From Sternotherus odoratus (lineage: Eukaryota > Chordata > Testudines > Kinosternidae): a stretch of 64,000 nucleotides of DNA. Positions within the stretch are counted from its first letter, which is position 1, and every line of letters begins with the position of its first letter. Below, one piece after another: positions 23,523 through 34,520 of this stretch. The stretch spans positions 92,689,890-92,753,889 of the forward strand of contig JAVMKO010000003.1 of NCBI GenBank assembly GCA_032164245.1, read 5' to 3'. The position numbers were made by a program, and so were the translations under genes. The notes under the pieces were generated by a model that ran no database searches, had not been told where the DNA came from, and saw only the letters and a program-made list of their open reading frames with translations.

Positions 23523-23677
23523 CTGAATCTTTCTGTCGTTTGAGATGAGATCATGGACCACCGCCTGTTCAGATTCTGCATCCTTTTGATTTCTTTATCA
23601 TTCAGAGGTAGCCTGTAACCCAGCTCATTCAGACGGTCCAAGTCCGGTGCCATGCTACTGAATTTTAACATTTGGCT
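23523..23677 (-). CDS. SYNE1: SYNE1 spectrin-rod exon (SQMLKFSSM...TTERF)
   Basis: This is 155 nt, phase 0 to 2. It reads SQMLKFSSMAPDLDRLNELG, YRLPLNDKEIKRMQNLNRRW and SMISSQTTERF, then AG. The acceptor is gttccag|AGCCAA and the donor TTCAG|gtcggg. The NRRWSMISSQTTERF motif is the helix C/A transition. Confidence 0.97.
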
Positions 23678-24161
23678 CTGGAACAAGTGACAAAGAACAT
23701 AGGTAGGTATTGACAGAAAAATTCAGTAATGATCTTACTGAAATCTGAAAATTATGGGGAAGCTCCCAGCTGACAAATTTGGGATGGCTTGGATTGCCAC
23801 CTTGTGGTAAGTGCTCTCCATTGCCAGGCAAGAGACCCTTTCATGATCCTAGAGCCTGGCAAAAGGAGACATCTCTTCAAGAATCAGAGAGGTAGATAGT
23901 GCACTTAGCCTATGAGGAGAAATGTCTTGTGCTGATCAGTACACCCATCAATAAAGACATAGGGGAGAGAGGTTCTGTAACTATTTCTGGTGGAATGATA
24001 ATAGCAGGGCTAAAATGGAGGAAATACTGGGTTTGTGGGGGAGGAGGGGTGACATCAACTTTCTGTCAGGGATCTGTCCCCGACAGAAGTAAAAATACAT
24101 GAACAAGTGACTATATATATATGTGATATTTTCTACACCCTAAATTAAGTAATTTCTCATT

Positions 24162-24216
<55 letters not shown>

Positions 24217-25112
24217 TACATACTTTAATTATTAAGATATTAAAAATGAGTATATGAGAGAAATTATTTAAGTTAGGGCGTAGAAAATATCACTCCATAA
24301 AGTTCATTCCCCTTAACTAGCCACTTGTGCAGATGTTAAGATACACTTTAAAATGTGTAATACTTTCTAGAGTCGCTAACAGACCAAAAATCTGGATGTG
24401 CAGACTCCCAAACTCAGGGAAGTTTGGATATGGTCCTGAATTTCCAACAGAGTATTCGGGGAATCCCCTGTACAGTAAGCAGATTATATATTAAGTTTTG
24501 AAGTGCGGTCATTCTCATGGGATCAGACTATTAAATCCTGCATCGTATTCAGGGATCACTGATGCATCTTGAATCTCTGTTGAAATGTTATATTTAGGTA
24601 TTTATTTTCTTTTCTGACAGTATCCAAATGTCAGAGGAAATGAGATACAGCACATAATATCCAGCTGTCCAAAAGTTTGAAGGTTCATTTTAGGTAAGTA
24701 CCCAAAGGTCTGGATGTCCAAATCAATCTTATGTGAACCTCTTGTATCTACAAAGCTTATGTGAACAGTCTTCCTGCTTCCAGGTGGGTCAGAAATAAAA
24801 GAGCTTATTTTGTGATACTTTATCTTTTCTACTTTCTCTGGTGGCCTCGGGAATTGCAGAGGTTCAGGAATATGAAGAGAACAGAGACAAAAGAAAATAC
24901 ACAAACTTTTCTAAACTTCTAAAACTGTTCAATTCAAGTTTGGAATGATGTTTTGGTACTTATTTTAATTTAACCAGTTTGCCCATCCAGATCCTGTGTG
25001 GCCTTTAATGGTAAGTGAATCCATATGTGGATTTTGTGCTTATGCTATTCTATGTATGTGGCTCATGATGACCTCAGACTTTAATGTCATACTATCTATA
25101 TTTGCCACTCAC
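23678..25112 (-). other. SYNE1 intron, 1.4 kb
   Basis: A compound (CA)n(TA)n(CA)n microsatellite lies at 24164-24222. A partly self-complementary AT-rich block (about 24105-24300) surrounds it. No other feature is recognised. Confidence 0.7.
24105..24300. repeat. Compound CA/TA microsatellite inside an imperfect inverted repeat
   Basis: gtgatattttctacacccta (about 24123) is the inverse of agggcgtagaaaatatcact (about 24275). The arms include taatttctcatta and gagaaattatttaa around a (CA)n(TA)n core. Confidence 0.75.
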
Positions 25113-25259
25113 TTTGAGTTCTTCCATCCTGTTCTGGATTGTAGAGAGGTCAGATGAATGACTGGGGTCTTGTCCTTTCAACATTTCTTCAGCTTCTGTT
25201 ATCCAGGCCTCCAGGCCTTCTAGGCTCTTAGCAAATGTCTCATAGTCTAGAACTCCAGC
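25113..25259 (-). CDS. SYNE1: SYNE1 spectrin-rod exon (AGVLDYETF...RMEELK)
   Basis: This is 147 nt, 49 codons, phase 0 to 0. It reads AGVLDYETFAKSLEGLEAWI, TEAEEMLKGQDPSHSSDLST and IQNRMEELK. The acceptor is gtgtaag|GCTGGA and the donor CTCAAA|gtgagt. Confidence 0.96.
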
Positions 25260-25719
25260 CTTACACACAAAAGAAAGTCCACAATTTAAAAGCTTAACAT
25301 GAGGTCACATAATATTCATTTTCTTGCTATGCTCTTCACTGCCCTTTCAATCATCCTAATGCTCAAACTCCTATAACAGGAATTCTCTCTGGTAGCATTG
25401 GGACAATTGATTGCTTCTTCACAATAGATCCAATGTTTTTTGATTACAGGGGCAGTGATACTGCCTCCATAGTAAAGGCTGTATTTGTTTTGAAAGTGAG
25501 GTTATAATCCTTTCCTTGAGCATGAAAACAAGTATTGATTGTAACAAAACTTACACCATTTACTCTTTAAAGCACCAATTCAGGGAAGTACTTAGCACAT
25601 GCTTAACTATAAGCATATGCACACTGAAGTCAATGGGAGGACTTAAGAACATTCTTAAGTGCTTTGATGAATAGAGGGCAACAATAAACCTTTACTTTTC
25701 AAAAAAAGTTGCAAGTAAA

Positions 25720-26050
25720 TAAGGGCTGGTCTCCACTACGGGGGGGGGGGGGGGGGGGGGGGGGGGCGAGGCGCAGCGGGGATCGACTGCAGATACGCAA
25801 CTTCAGCTACGTGAATCACGTAGTTGAAGTTTGCGTATCTGCAGCCGACTTACCGTCCGTCCTCATGGTGGCGGCAGTTGGCGGTGCGCTCCCCCGTCGA
25901 CTCCAGCGCCTCCCGGCAAGCTGGAGCTCCGCAGTTGACGGGGGCGCTGCGAGCGATCGATTTATCGCGTCTTCATAAGATGCGAGAAATCAATCGCCAG
26001 AAGATCGATCGCTACCCGCCGATTCGGCGGGTAGTGAAGACATACCCTTA
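25720..26050. mobile_element. CpG-rich MITE with internal hairpin and G homopolymer
   Basis: The ends taagggctggtctccactac and (inverse) gtagtgaagacataccctta are imperfect terminal inverted repeats. Inside, 25788-25845 is a near-perfect hairpin: CTGCAGATACGCAACTTCAG at left, CTACGTGAATCACGTAG around the centre, then the inverse. A run of 27 G (25740-25766) follows the left end. Many CpG sites remain (gatcgatcgctacccgccga), suggesting a fairly recent insertion. No transposase is present. Confidence 0.8.
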
Positions 26051-26707
26051 GTTCTGTTAGGAGTTCAAAGGAATTAACAATGGCGCTTTTCAAAAAATTA
26101 GAGCTGGTTTCTAAAGTTTTGGAAATGCTTTACCATATAAATAGCTTTGTTGTAACACCTGAAACTGTATAAATGCAATTCTAAATAAAATCTCACACAC
26201 AAATCAATTTAAAAGGAAAAATTCAACTCCCCAAATTCTTAGCTTTATTTTAATTTTAAGGTTTCAGGACTGAATGCTAAAGTTGTAATGTTATTATTTT
26301 AAAAATAGTTAAGGTGTCTTGAGATAATTAAACTTCTCCCTTTATAAAACTGGATTGTCTGCTTAAGTAATACCGTTAATAGAAATGAATAGTAGTCATA
26401 GTTAAATTCTAGATTGCTATAAAAAAAACCCTTCTTTTTACTCTCTTTATAAAATGGCATGTATGCTTGTTATTTTATGGGGTTAAGAAACCAAACCAGC
26501 AGCCTTATGAACACTTTCTGCAGCACACAGCCATCTGGATATAAGCTATTTCCCTTTACCTTTTTCATGCATGTGCACTTTTGCTGCAGGACTTGTTCTG
26601 TGCCTCCGCTGTTGTGCTTTAATTAGCGGAACTGGACATTTCTCATGCTATTGGCAACTGATCTATGAGCACAGTTTCTTTGCTGACTCCTATACATATT
26701 TAACATG

Positions 26708-26820
26708 GGATTTTCAAAAGCATTCAGCGTTGGCCTTTCCCCCACTGAAATAAATGATAACACTCTCACTGACTTTAATGGAAGAAGAGCTAGATTAATG
26801 ATGAATGCTTTTAAAAATCC
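26708..26820. mobile_element. Short palindromic MITE
   Basis: ggattttcaaaagcattcag at the left is the imperfect inverse of gatgaatgcttttaaaaatcc at the right, around tgactttaatgg. It is a common amniote palindromic repeat with no coding capacity. Confidence 0.6.
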
Positions 26821-27256
26821 AACCCTGTTTTTTCCATATGTTTATTGACCGTGAGGGACTCCTTGATATTTCCTAGCCCCTTATAGCTAAGTAGCAGCTG
26901 TGGATCTGGAGGTTAGCTCTATACACTGTCTGAATGACTGTCATGTCCACAATTAATACAGGGTTTCTAGCTTCCTATGGTAAATTTCCATGCCTCTTGC
27001 AAGGTTTGTTGTCCCTTTTTCAGCACTGGGACCCACTTTCTTAGTTTCCTACTACCAGTTTGGGCATGCTAGTTGAATTCTCCCACCTTTAGCTGTGTAC
27101 TACACATACTACATGGATCTCTAGGGAAGACACCTGCGCAGATAATGATCCTTTCTTTGGGTGTAATTTTCTGTGCAACGTTGGCTAGCTTAGTGCACAC
27201 TTTTTCAGGTAGAATGGAATGATCAGGATCAATGAATACAAGCAAGTTTTTCATAC

Positions 27257-27439
27257 CTGAAGTATAGTCTTTTGCCTGATGAGAGCCTGCTCTAGGGCTG
27301 ACAAGTTTTGGCTCAGGGAGAGTTGTTCTGACTGAATAGCTGCTGCGGCAGAAGTCTCCACTTGTTGCTTAAGCTGCTCTCCAAGTTCATGGAGAACAAA
27401 CAGGGAATCCTGCACTGTCCCCAGGAATTTCAACAGATC
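27257..27439 (-). CDS. SYNE1: SYNE1 spectrin-rod exon (DLLKFLGTV...QKTILQ)
   Basis: This is 183 nt, 61 codons, phase 0 to 0. It reads DLLKFLGTVQDSLFVLHELG, EQLKQQVETSAAAAIQSEQL, SLSQNLSALEQALIRQKTIL and Q. The acceptor is actacag|GATCTG and the donor CTTCAG|gtatga. Confidence 0.97.
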
Positions 27440-28905
27440 CTGTAGTGAACAAAAGCTTAAAAATCACTCTACTTCAAAACAATCTCAGATGAGCTCTTGA
27501 GGTTCTCAAAATATGTCATGTAACTCGTGAAAAAAGCTGATTACATTTAAACATAGATACTACTGCATTCCACTAGAAAAGCCCTAGTAACTCTTGATTG
27601 GCCTCTGTAGTATGGAAAAGAACATGTTTCAGTACATATGTGAAAAGGAGTGACTGATCAGCTATTTACAGGCAAATATTGAGCACTGATCAGAAACACA
27701 CGTGGAAAACATCCACGTGGATCAGTTGATGTGATGTCATTTCTAGCAGCGAAAATACAATCTGAGTCCTTCAGGAAAAGGGCAGGTGAGAGCTGCCAGA
27801 TACCAGGTGAATGGCGGAAGGTCCCAGAAGGAGGCTGTGGAAGGTTCCTGGGGAAGCTGAAGGCAGGATAGTCGAAGAGGGGTTTGCTGGATGGCATCTC
27901 CACACCAGAGAGCTGATGGCAGGAGACCAGTGGAGGGGCTTACTTGCTGACGACTCCACACCAGAGAGGTGGGTCCAGGGAAGGATAAGTGAACTGAGTG
28001 AACTGAGGCTGATGTACTGTGGCCTGACGCTGAGTGTGCTCCAGGCAACCTCTAAGACAACCTGGCTATCAAAGGCAGTGGTATCATGGGCTATTGTAAC
28101 TCATAAATGAAGAAATCGGTCTAGGAGATAAATTGTATCTTTGCCATGAGATGTGGATAAACTGGTTAAGGGGAAGAATCTTGAGATTTTGACAGCATGT
28201 TTGGTGTCTTTTCACAATGAAAGAGAGGTGGGAAAAGATTTTGAACTTCTCTCTCCTGTTCTGCCTGACATATTTTCCAGTATGTATGCAAAATCATAGC
28301 AGCTGACCTTGCAATCCTCTCTCGTGAGCACTCCCATAATCAATGGGAATATTTGCTCAAGTAACTGCGACTTGGATAAGGAAAGCTCAAAGGATTGGGC
28401 CCAAAGATAGGTGCACACAGTAGTTCAAATCATTTGCCTTTAGTCTGGTCCTAGACCATAAACAGAAGTGTTTGAACTAACATTTAGGATGAGGAATGAA
28501 GTTTGTGTGAGAAAATCCAAGGAACCCAGAAGGACTCACTACCCTGAATTCCTGATTCAGGAAGGCGAGAGCCCTTTCGGTAGGGTGACCAGATTGAAAC
28601 TCTGAAAAAATGGAACAGCGGGGTGGGGAGTAATAGGTGCTTATATAAGAAAGTCCCAAAAAACAGGACTGTCCTGGGACTTCTGGTCATCCTACCCTTT
28701 GACCTTGTCCCACAGTAGGATCTGGGTAAGAAAGGCAAAGCCCACGGTTAAAGCCTGAAGGATTCTTTAGTGAAGAGAAAATATCTCCCTTACATAGAAA
28801 TCTCAAACTATTTTGATTAGCCTGGATCAACACTTTAGTGTAGGAAACCCTGTTGTGATATTAGCCCATGTAATTGTGATAAAGCAGTGAGCTTCCTGAA
28901 CGTAC
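27440..28905 (-). other. SYNE1 intron, 1.5 kb
   Basis: A hAT-type MITE lies at 28581-28694. The segment 27660-28120 has a different, GC-richer composition (gaggggtttgctggatggca, ggagaccagtggaggggctt) and may be an unrecognised repeat. No exon is seen. Confidence 0.6.
28581..28694. mobile_element. hAT-type MITE, 114 bp (same family as 35346-35469)
   Basis: The ends TAGGGTGACCAGA and (inverse) TCTGGTCATCCTA are terminal inverted repeats. The core gtaataggtgcttatataag matches the better-preserved copy at 35346. The flanking ccctttcg and ccctttga are an imperfect duplication. Confidence 0.8.
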
Positions 28906-29110
28906 ATTGCAATCCTGAATCCAAGTAGTGACTTCATCATCAGCAATGTCCTTGTTAGTGGCTGTCTTCAACAGCTCGTTGGTTTGGTCCTCATGCTGCT
29001 GGACTGAGGAGGAGCACTGGCTGTAACAGTCTTTGTACTTCTGCCAGAGCTGAAGCAGGGCCTTACTGGAGTGTAGCTGCTCTGCAATCTCTTCCAGAAG
29101 GTTATTCCAC
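28906..29110 (-). CDS. SYNE1: SYNE1 spectrin-rod exon ((R)WNNLLEEI...TWIQDCN)
   Basis: This is 205 nt, phase 2 to 0. After Arg it reads WNNLLEEIAEQLHSSKALLQ, LWQKYKDCYSQCSSSVQQHE, DQTNELLKTATNKDIADDEV and TTWIQDCN. The acceptor is tctgccag|GTGGAAT. The donor TGCAAT|gtacgt lacks a G at the exon end and is the weakest GT donor among these exons. Confidence 0.96.
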
Positions 29111-29420
29111 CTGGCAGATATATCAAATGGATATGTCAAAGCATGTGACTTAGAGCTATATAGAAGAAGGCCTAAAGTAGCAATTATATATTGTTCATGG
29201 ACACCTAAAGAATTACACATCTGTTTGTTTTGACAAGTAGTGGTCTGGAAACCAATTAATAACTCTTATGACTCAAATTAGATTAGATCATGGTTACATA
29301 AATTGATGCGGTAGTACAATATTTTCTGAACACTTAAACAAAGGAATGCATGTTCACATGAACTGCCATACTGTATCATATTTGTCTCTGATAATAGCCA
29401 GCACTAGGTGCTTGAGAAAT

Positions 29421-29590
29421 GGGGGGAGGGATAGCTCAGTAGGGGGGAGGGATAGCTCAGTGGTTTGAGCATTGGCCTGCTAAACCCAGGGTTGCAAGTT
29501 CAATCCTTGAGGGGCCATATAGGGATCTGAGGCAAAAAATCTGTCAGGGTCCTTCCAGTTCTCTGAGATAGGTATATCTCCCTATTTAAG
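29421..29590 (+). mobile_element. CryI-like tRNA-derived SINE with duplicated 5' end
   Basis: Pol III boxes are present: A box TAGCTCAGTGG (29453-29463) and B box GTTCAATCC (29498-29506). The body ttggcctgctaaacccaggg matches the copy at 54301. The 5' end appears twice: ggggggagggatagctcagt (29421-29440) is followed by a full start at 29442. The CryI family is known from cryptodiran turtles. Confidence 0.9.
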
Positions 29591-29744
29591 AGAAAAGGGG
29601 GAAAGAAAAACCCCATGGCAGGCAGAAGAGAGACAATTTAATTTCCTACTAACCACTAATAGTCACAAATTGGTTAAAGCTCTGATGCCTGAGGATTTAA
29701 TCCCTTTTAAAAAAAGTTAACTATGACAACTTTGGATATTCTTG

Positions 29745-30485
29745 TTATCCATACAAACATTCAATCCCTCTTTGAATATTGCTAAATTCTTGGCTGCAAT
29801 GACATCGTGTGACAAAGAGTTTTGCAGTCTAATCATGTGTTGTGTGAAAAAGCATTTCCTTTATCAGTTTTGAAATTTTCCGCCCTTCAGTTCATTGACT
29901 TGCTCCTTTTCTAGAACTATGAGACAGTGAAAACAGAAATTCCCAATTTACCTTCTTAAGATTCTATATTATTTAATACTTTTGTCAAGTCCCCTCTTAA
30001 TCCTCTGTAAAGTAAAAATCCCAAATTTTTCAACCTCTCCTCTTATGATAATTCTCCATGCACCTAATCATTCTCATCACTCATTTTTGGAGCCTTCTAG
30101 TTCTGCAGTATCCTCTTTGAGATGGGATGATCAGTACTACAAACAGTATTCCAGATGAGGATGAGCCATTGATTTATATAATGGCATAAAGATGTCTTTG
30201 GTATTTTTCTCCATCCTATTCCCTGTGCATACTAACATCTTGTTTGCTTTTTCACTGCAGCTATGCCTGCAGCAGAAGCTTTCATTGAACTGTTTATGTG
30301 AAGCCCAAGTCCCCTTCCAAAGTTGGTACATTTAATTTAGAATACATCTAAATACGGCGAGGTGCATGTATATATGAACACTGAAGTTTTTCCTTCCATT
30401 TTGCATTACTTTGCATTTATCAACATTGAATTTTTATTTGCCGTTATATAGGCAAATTAACATGGTTATGTCCTTCTGTTTCTTC
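29745..30485 (-). mobile_element. Old CR1 LINE fragment
   Basis: On the minus strand it carries decayed CR1 3'-ORF sequence, for example MPLYKSMAHPHLEYCL (30137-30184) and fragments downstream that correspond to the region between RT and the 3' UTR. It is heavily diverged, with no intact frame. Confidence 0.75.
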
Positions 30486-30710
30486 AGTCCTCTCTGGAGT
30501 CGACTATTCAATAAATATTTATTGAACTATTTACAACATTTTAAAGTATATATAAAGCTCTACAATATTTTGTACAAAGTCAATGAACAAAATAGAATAA
30601 CATGAGGAAATCAGATGATCCAAACATATTTAAATTAGGATTTGAGAGCTGGTAGCTATCAACCATAACTTTAAATTTAACAAAGTTCAACACAAAAGTA
30701 CTCTTTGTAC

Positions 30711-30844
30711 CTCATATTGACTTCTTTCAGTGTGTCAGAAAGTGTTTCAGTGACTGGTGGATGACACTCTTTCAATAACTGGTTGGTCACTGAACCAAAC
30801 TTCCGTAAGCTGTTCTCTTGCTTTTCCAACTCATCCTGCAGTCT
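30711..30844 (-). CDS. SYNE1: SYNE1 spectrin-rod exon (RLQDELEKQ...KEVNM(R))
   Basis: This is 134 nt, phase 0 to 2. It reads RLQDELEKQENSLRKFGSVT, NQLLKECHPPVTETLSDTLK and EVNM, then AG of Arg. The acceptor is ctatacag|AGACTG and the donor ATGAG|gtacaa. The Arg codon is completed by G from the next exon, giving NMRWNN across the junction. Confidence 0.96.
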
Positions 30845-31621
30845 CTGTATAGAGAGAAAAAAGAAAAAAAATTTGAGATCTATTCCACTCATGTAGAATA
30901 AAAAAGATTTTAATCTCACTATAAAAGTGCATTGAGTCATATGGCTTCATGAAACCAAGTTACAGTTCTTATTTTTATCCCTATATTAATTCAAATCATA
31001 CTTAAATATATGTTCAAAGAAACATTATTGGGTTAAATTTGGCTGAAAATCTAGGTTTTATAAAAATTACATTTTTACCAAATCCATGTACCTAAATGTA
31101 AAATCATTTCAATGAAACAAGTTGGTTTTAAACAAATATTCACATGCAGCACTTGCAACCAAAAGACTGCACTATATGCTAGTGTATCAGAAATAAAAAT
31201 CAAGCCTGACTGGAGGCTAACTATTGAAGAAACAATATTAAAATGGACTAGTCTATTTTCCACTGTCCAAGTGAGAGGAATACACAAAAGTAAACTAACA
31301 GCACAAGTAGTGAAAAGTAAATTATTTATTTTTAAAATTATTTTGCTTATTAATCTAGGATGTTCTTAGTAACACAAGGAAGTACGTTTTTTAAAAAAAT
31401 AGTTAACACATTTATTTACATTGAGCAGAAATTTAAACAAGTGCAGAATTCAAATCATCACCATTAGGGGATCTCAAACTTTTTCAACAATGTGATCATG
31501 AGATGCTCTCCCAACCCATCCTTGGGCTCACGGACAGCTAGATCATGCTTAAGCCTAGATCATGAGTTAACAATCTACCCTCAGCAAGGGATAGTGCAGC
31601 CTGGGAAGGAACTTGTGACTA

Positions 31622-31912
31622 AGGGGAGACCTACAGGGACATTTAGTTCAGAGAAATCTGGGGTGTAAGTCTATCCCACAGTGGTCTTCCACAGACTAAC
31701 TCTTCATGTGGATCCTGCTGACACACACTAATAGTCCATTAGTGTGCTTTGATCTACCCTGCTTTGAAATGGGAGTAGATGAAAGTGCACTAAGGAACTT
31801 TTAGTGCACGGCAGCAGGGTCCACATGGAGAGTTAGTCTGCAACAGACTAGTGAAGGGTAGATTCACACCCCAGCTTGCTGCAAACTAAATGTTCGCGTG
31901 GACAAGTCCTAA
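31622..31912. mobile_element. Palindromic MITE, about 290 bp
   Basis: The two halves are inverted copies centred near 31765. The left side, cagactaactcttcatgtgg, pairs with ccacatggagagttagtctg on the right, and the outer ends gacatttagttc and aactaaatgttc also pair. The centre is ctaccctgctttgaaatggg. It could fold into one long hairpin. Confidence 0.8.
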
Positions 31913-32070
31913 GGGTATACCTACACTGCAATCATAGATGGGACTGCAGCACAGGTAGGCATAATTGAGTTAACTTTGATCCAGCTAGCTTGCTAAAAAC
32001 AGCAGTGAAACTATGGCAACACAGGCAGTGGCACTTTAGTAATCTATCACTAAAACTAGCTAAAACTAAC
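31911..32070. mobile_element. MITE fragment starting ctaagggtatacctacactg
   Basis: The start resembles the terminal repeat at 25720-26050 (taagggtatgtcttcac in inverse). The body gatccagctagcttgctaaa is typical of a dispersed turtle MITE. The right end is not found. Confidence 0.5.
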
Positions 32071-32751
32071 TTAAACTTAACTACTTCCTAACAATAACAG
32101 AGTACAGACACAAAGGAGGAGGAAGCTTATGACAACAAGTCTGATACCGTTCCTAGTGGTAAGTAGGGACTGAGGAGAGTCAGGGACAGCTCTGCTTTCT
32201 TATACTAGCATGCAGTGGCCTATGGAGACACAGTTGCTTAGACCATTCTGACGGGTACTGCTAAGGGAAAGAGTTCTCCAACAACTGAGCACAAAGTGTG
32301 CACTCACTAACAGTGAAAAGGACATGTGCAAGCACTTGAAGAACTTCTGATAACAAGTGAAACTGATTTTACTGTAATTGTTCCGGGATGGAGAAATGCA
32401 AAAGTTATCAGAGTATGTATAAATTCAAGTAAATTGGATTTTAGAAATTCTTTTAATATTCATATATTTATAACAACTAGAGACGGTAAGAAAATTTAGA
32501 GAAAAAACAATATTTTGATTAAAAAGCAATTTCACAAAAATTATTTTAAAAAGAATTTTCAGGACCAGCTCCTCTAGAAACATGTCTAAGGACATTTGTT
32601 AACATTGAATATTTTGGCTTGGCAGCATATCTAAGATTCCATAGTTTAAGGGCCAGATTCTGCAGTCAGCTACATCTGTGCATCATTGAGGGCAGAATTT
32701 ATCTTTAAATCTTTTCTTAAGATGTCAGAAGGCTCAGTACTCATTAGTCAC

Positions 32752-32922
32752 CTGAAGGTTATCAACTTGCACTTTCACTGCTTCCAAGGAACCTGTGAGG
32801 AGATGAAAGCGGGACAAAGAATATCTAGCTTCCATCAGGTAACTATTCAGTTCTTCATAAGCCACTTTGTGAATGCTCCACTGATCAAGCACGGACTGCA
32901 ATAATATCTTCAGCTGGCCGAC
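32752..32922 (-). CDS. SYNE1: SYNE1 spectrin-rod exon (VGQLKILLQ...VQVDNLQ)
   Basis: This is 171 nt, 57 codons, phase 0 to 0. It reads VGQLKILLQSVLDQWSIHKV, AYEELNSYLMEARYSLSRFH and LLTGSLEAVKVQVDNLQ. The acceptor is ctcccag|GTCGGC and the donor CTTCAG|gtgact. Confidence 0.97.
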
Positions 32923-34364
32923 CTGGGAGAAAAAAACAACCCAATCAATATAGAATGTGAGAGACGCATTTGCTATTTGCTTAAATTATTTCCCTTCATT
33001 TGATCTTGAATTTTAAAAAAGTTAAGCGCTCCATGCTCAAGGCTATTTGTTCTACAGTCATGCTTAACAAGAAATGTGCTTGGTCACATGACAATTCTGG
33101 CCAACATTTTCAGATGTGATTAGTGATTTTGGGTGTCTCAGTCTTTGGCTGCATAACATATGACACCTTAAAGGAGGTCTGATGTTCAGGACTTAGCTCT
33201 TAAACCACATGGTTTGTCATTATTGATGGCACACACAGTGACTATGAGAAAAACTTTTTCACCGGTGTTGATCAGGCTTTTTCAGGGGCCACTCCACAGC
33301 AGGATGAGGTACTAGAACATCTCTGAAGCTCCTGCCTTGTCTTCTAGAATCTTAGCTTTAATTTTTTTTAAAAAAAGCAAGTTTCTAGATGTTATGGGTG
33401 AGAAAAAAATCTCAGATACATGAACTGAGTGTAACTGTTGCAGCGTTTTCTGCAGAAAGCCTGGAACAGTATATATGAGAGCTGTGAACTGGCCCCTGAA
33501 TCCCAGTGAAGAGGTAACTCAGAAGCCTACTGATGATAGATAATGATGCTGACATTTGAATGATTTTATTCTTCATTAAAGGGACTGACCTGCAGAAGTT
33601 ACTGCAAATGGTGTCGTTTGGTGCCAAGTGAGTTGCGTTTGGAACCACCCCCACCCTGCCAATCAAGGAGCAGCCTAGCCCACGAAGCAGAATCAACAGC
33701 TGAGTCATGCCCCGTAAAAGGGGATTCAAAATAAAGGAGCCCAGTGGAGCACCAAGAGCGGCATTTTTTTATTTTGATCCTCCGCACAATCTAATTGGGG
33801 GAGCAGCATCTGATTTTGGAAACTCCTATGGGTGGAGATTCCTTTTGTGGGTGGAGCTTGGAAGTAGGGATGCTGGAAGAATTTGTAAAGTGGGGGTGCT
33901 GAAAGCCTTTGAACCAGGCTGCAAGCCCTGTATGTGATGTCACTTCAAGCCAGGGGGTGCTGCCACACCCCCAGCACCCCTAGTTCCAGCAACTCCTGCC
34001 ATTTCCCCCCCTAATTTGACCTGTGACTGTAAGTTTATTTATAGGCTTGGGGGCAGTATTGCATACACTATACTTGTCATGTGTGTACTTTAAAAGGTGG
34101 TCCTTGTAATTAATACAGCACATTTCATGTGAAATCTGAAAGCACTATGAAAATTTAATAAATAAGAATTCAATACCTCTGTGAAATAGGAATTTTTATT
34201 CCTATTTTACATTTGTAATCACGTGAAGGTGAGTCCTAGAGTATCTACTCCTCTCCCTCCCACTCAGAAGAAATCCACTTGTTGCTTTCAGATAAGGACC
34301 ATCTGCACTCATAGGGATACCAGGCAGAGTTTGCCTCTTGAGTAACAGAACCACGTTCTCTCAC
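32923..34364 (-). other. SYNE1 intron, 1.4 kb
   Basis: A probable DNA-transposon fragment (about 33865-34010) has ends gggatgctggaag and gttccagcaact and a gggggtgctg core. About 33560-33860 is GC-richer and may be part of the same insertion. No exon is seen. Confidence 0.55.
33865..34010. mobile_element. Probable non-autonomous DNA transposon with gtgctgg ends
   Basis: agggatgctggaag at the left and ctagttccagcaact at the right are partial inverse repeats. Paired gggggtgctg and cagcacccc motifs lie inside. The target duplication is not evident, so the limits are approximate. Confidence 0.45.
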
Positions 34365-34520
34365 CATGTGGTCCAAATTGGCCCAGGAATGGTTAAGTTC
34401 TTGCAGAGTACTCATGACAACAGCAGAGACTTCTTCCTTCTTATTCCGGACCAAGGAAAGGCCACTCTCTTCTATTTTCTCAACTTCTTTTTCCTTTGCT
34501 TTAATCAACTCTTCCAGTTC
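34365..34520 (-). CDS. SYNE1: SYNE1 spectrin-rod exon (ELEELIKAK...WANLDHM)
   Basis: This is 156 nt, 52 codons, phase 0 to 0. It reads ELEELIKAKEKEVEKIEESG, LSLVRNKKEEVSAVVMSTLQ and ELNHSWANLDHM. The acceptor is tctttcag|GAACTG and the donor CACATG|gtgaga. The next exon supplies V, giving DHMVGQL. Confidence 0.97.

Larger units (their letters stand above)
25260..27256 (-). other. SYNE1 intron, 2.0 kb
   Basis: This intron contains a CpG-rich MITE with a 27-base G run (25720-26050) and a palindromic MITE (26708-26820). About 26050-26700 is AT-rich with nothing recognised. Confidence 0.7.
29111..30710 (-). other. SYNE1 intron, 1.6 kb
   Basis: This intron is mostly a CryI-like SINE (29421-29590) and an old CR1 fragment (about 29745-30485). 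Confidence 0.75.
30845..32751 (-). other. SYNE1 intron, 1.9 kb
   Basis: This intron contains a long palindromic MITE (31622-31912), a MITE left end (31911-32070) and possibly a hAT end at about 31466 (aggggatctcaaacttttt). About 32100-32750 shows nothing clear. Confidence 0.65.

Noticed and set aside
24164..24222. Tandem CA/TA tract as a CRISPR-like array
   Set aside because: It is a simple microsatellite with no spacers, in a vertebrate intron.
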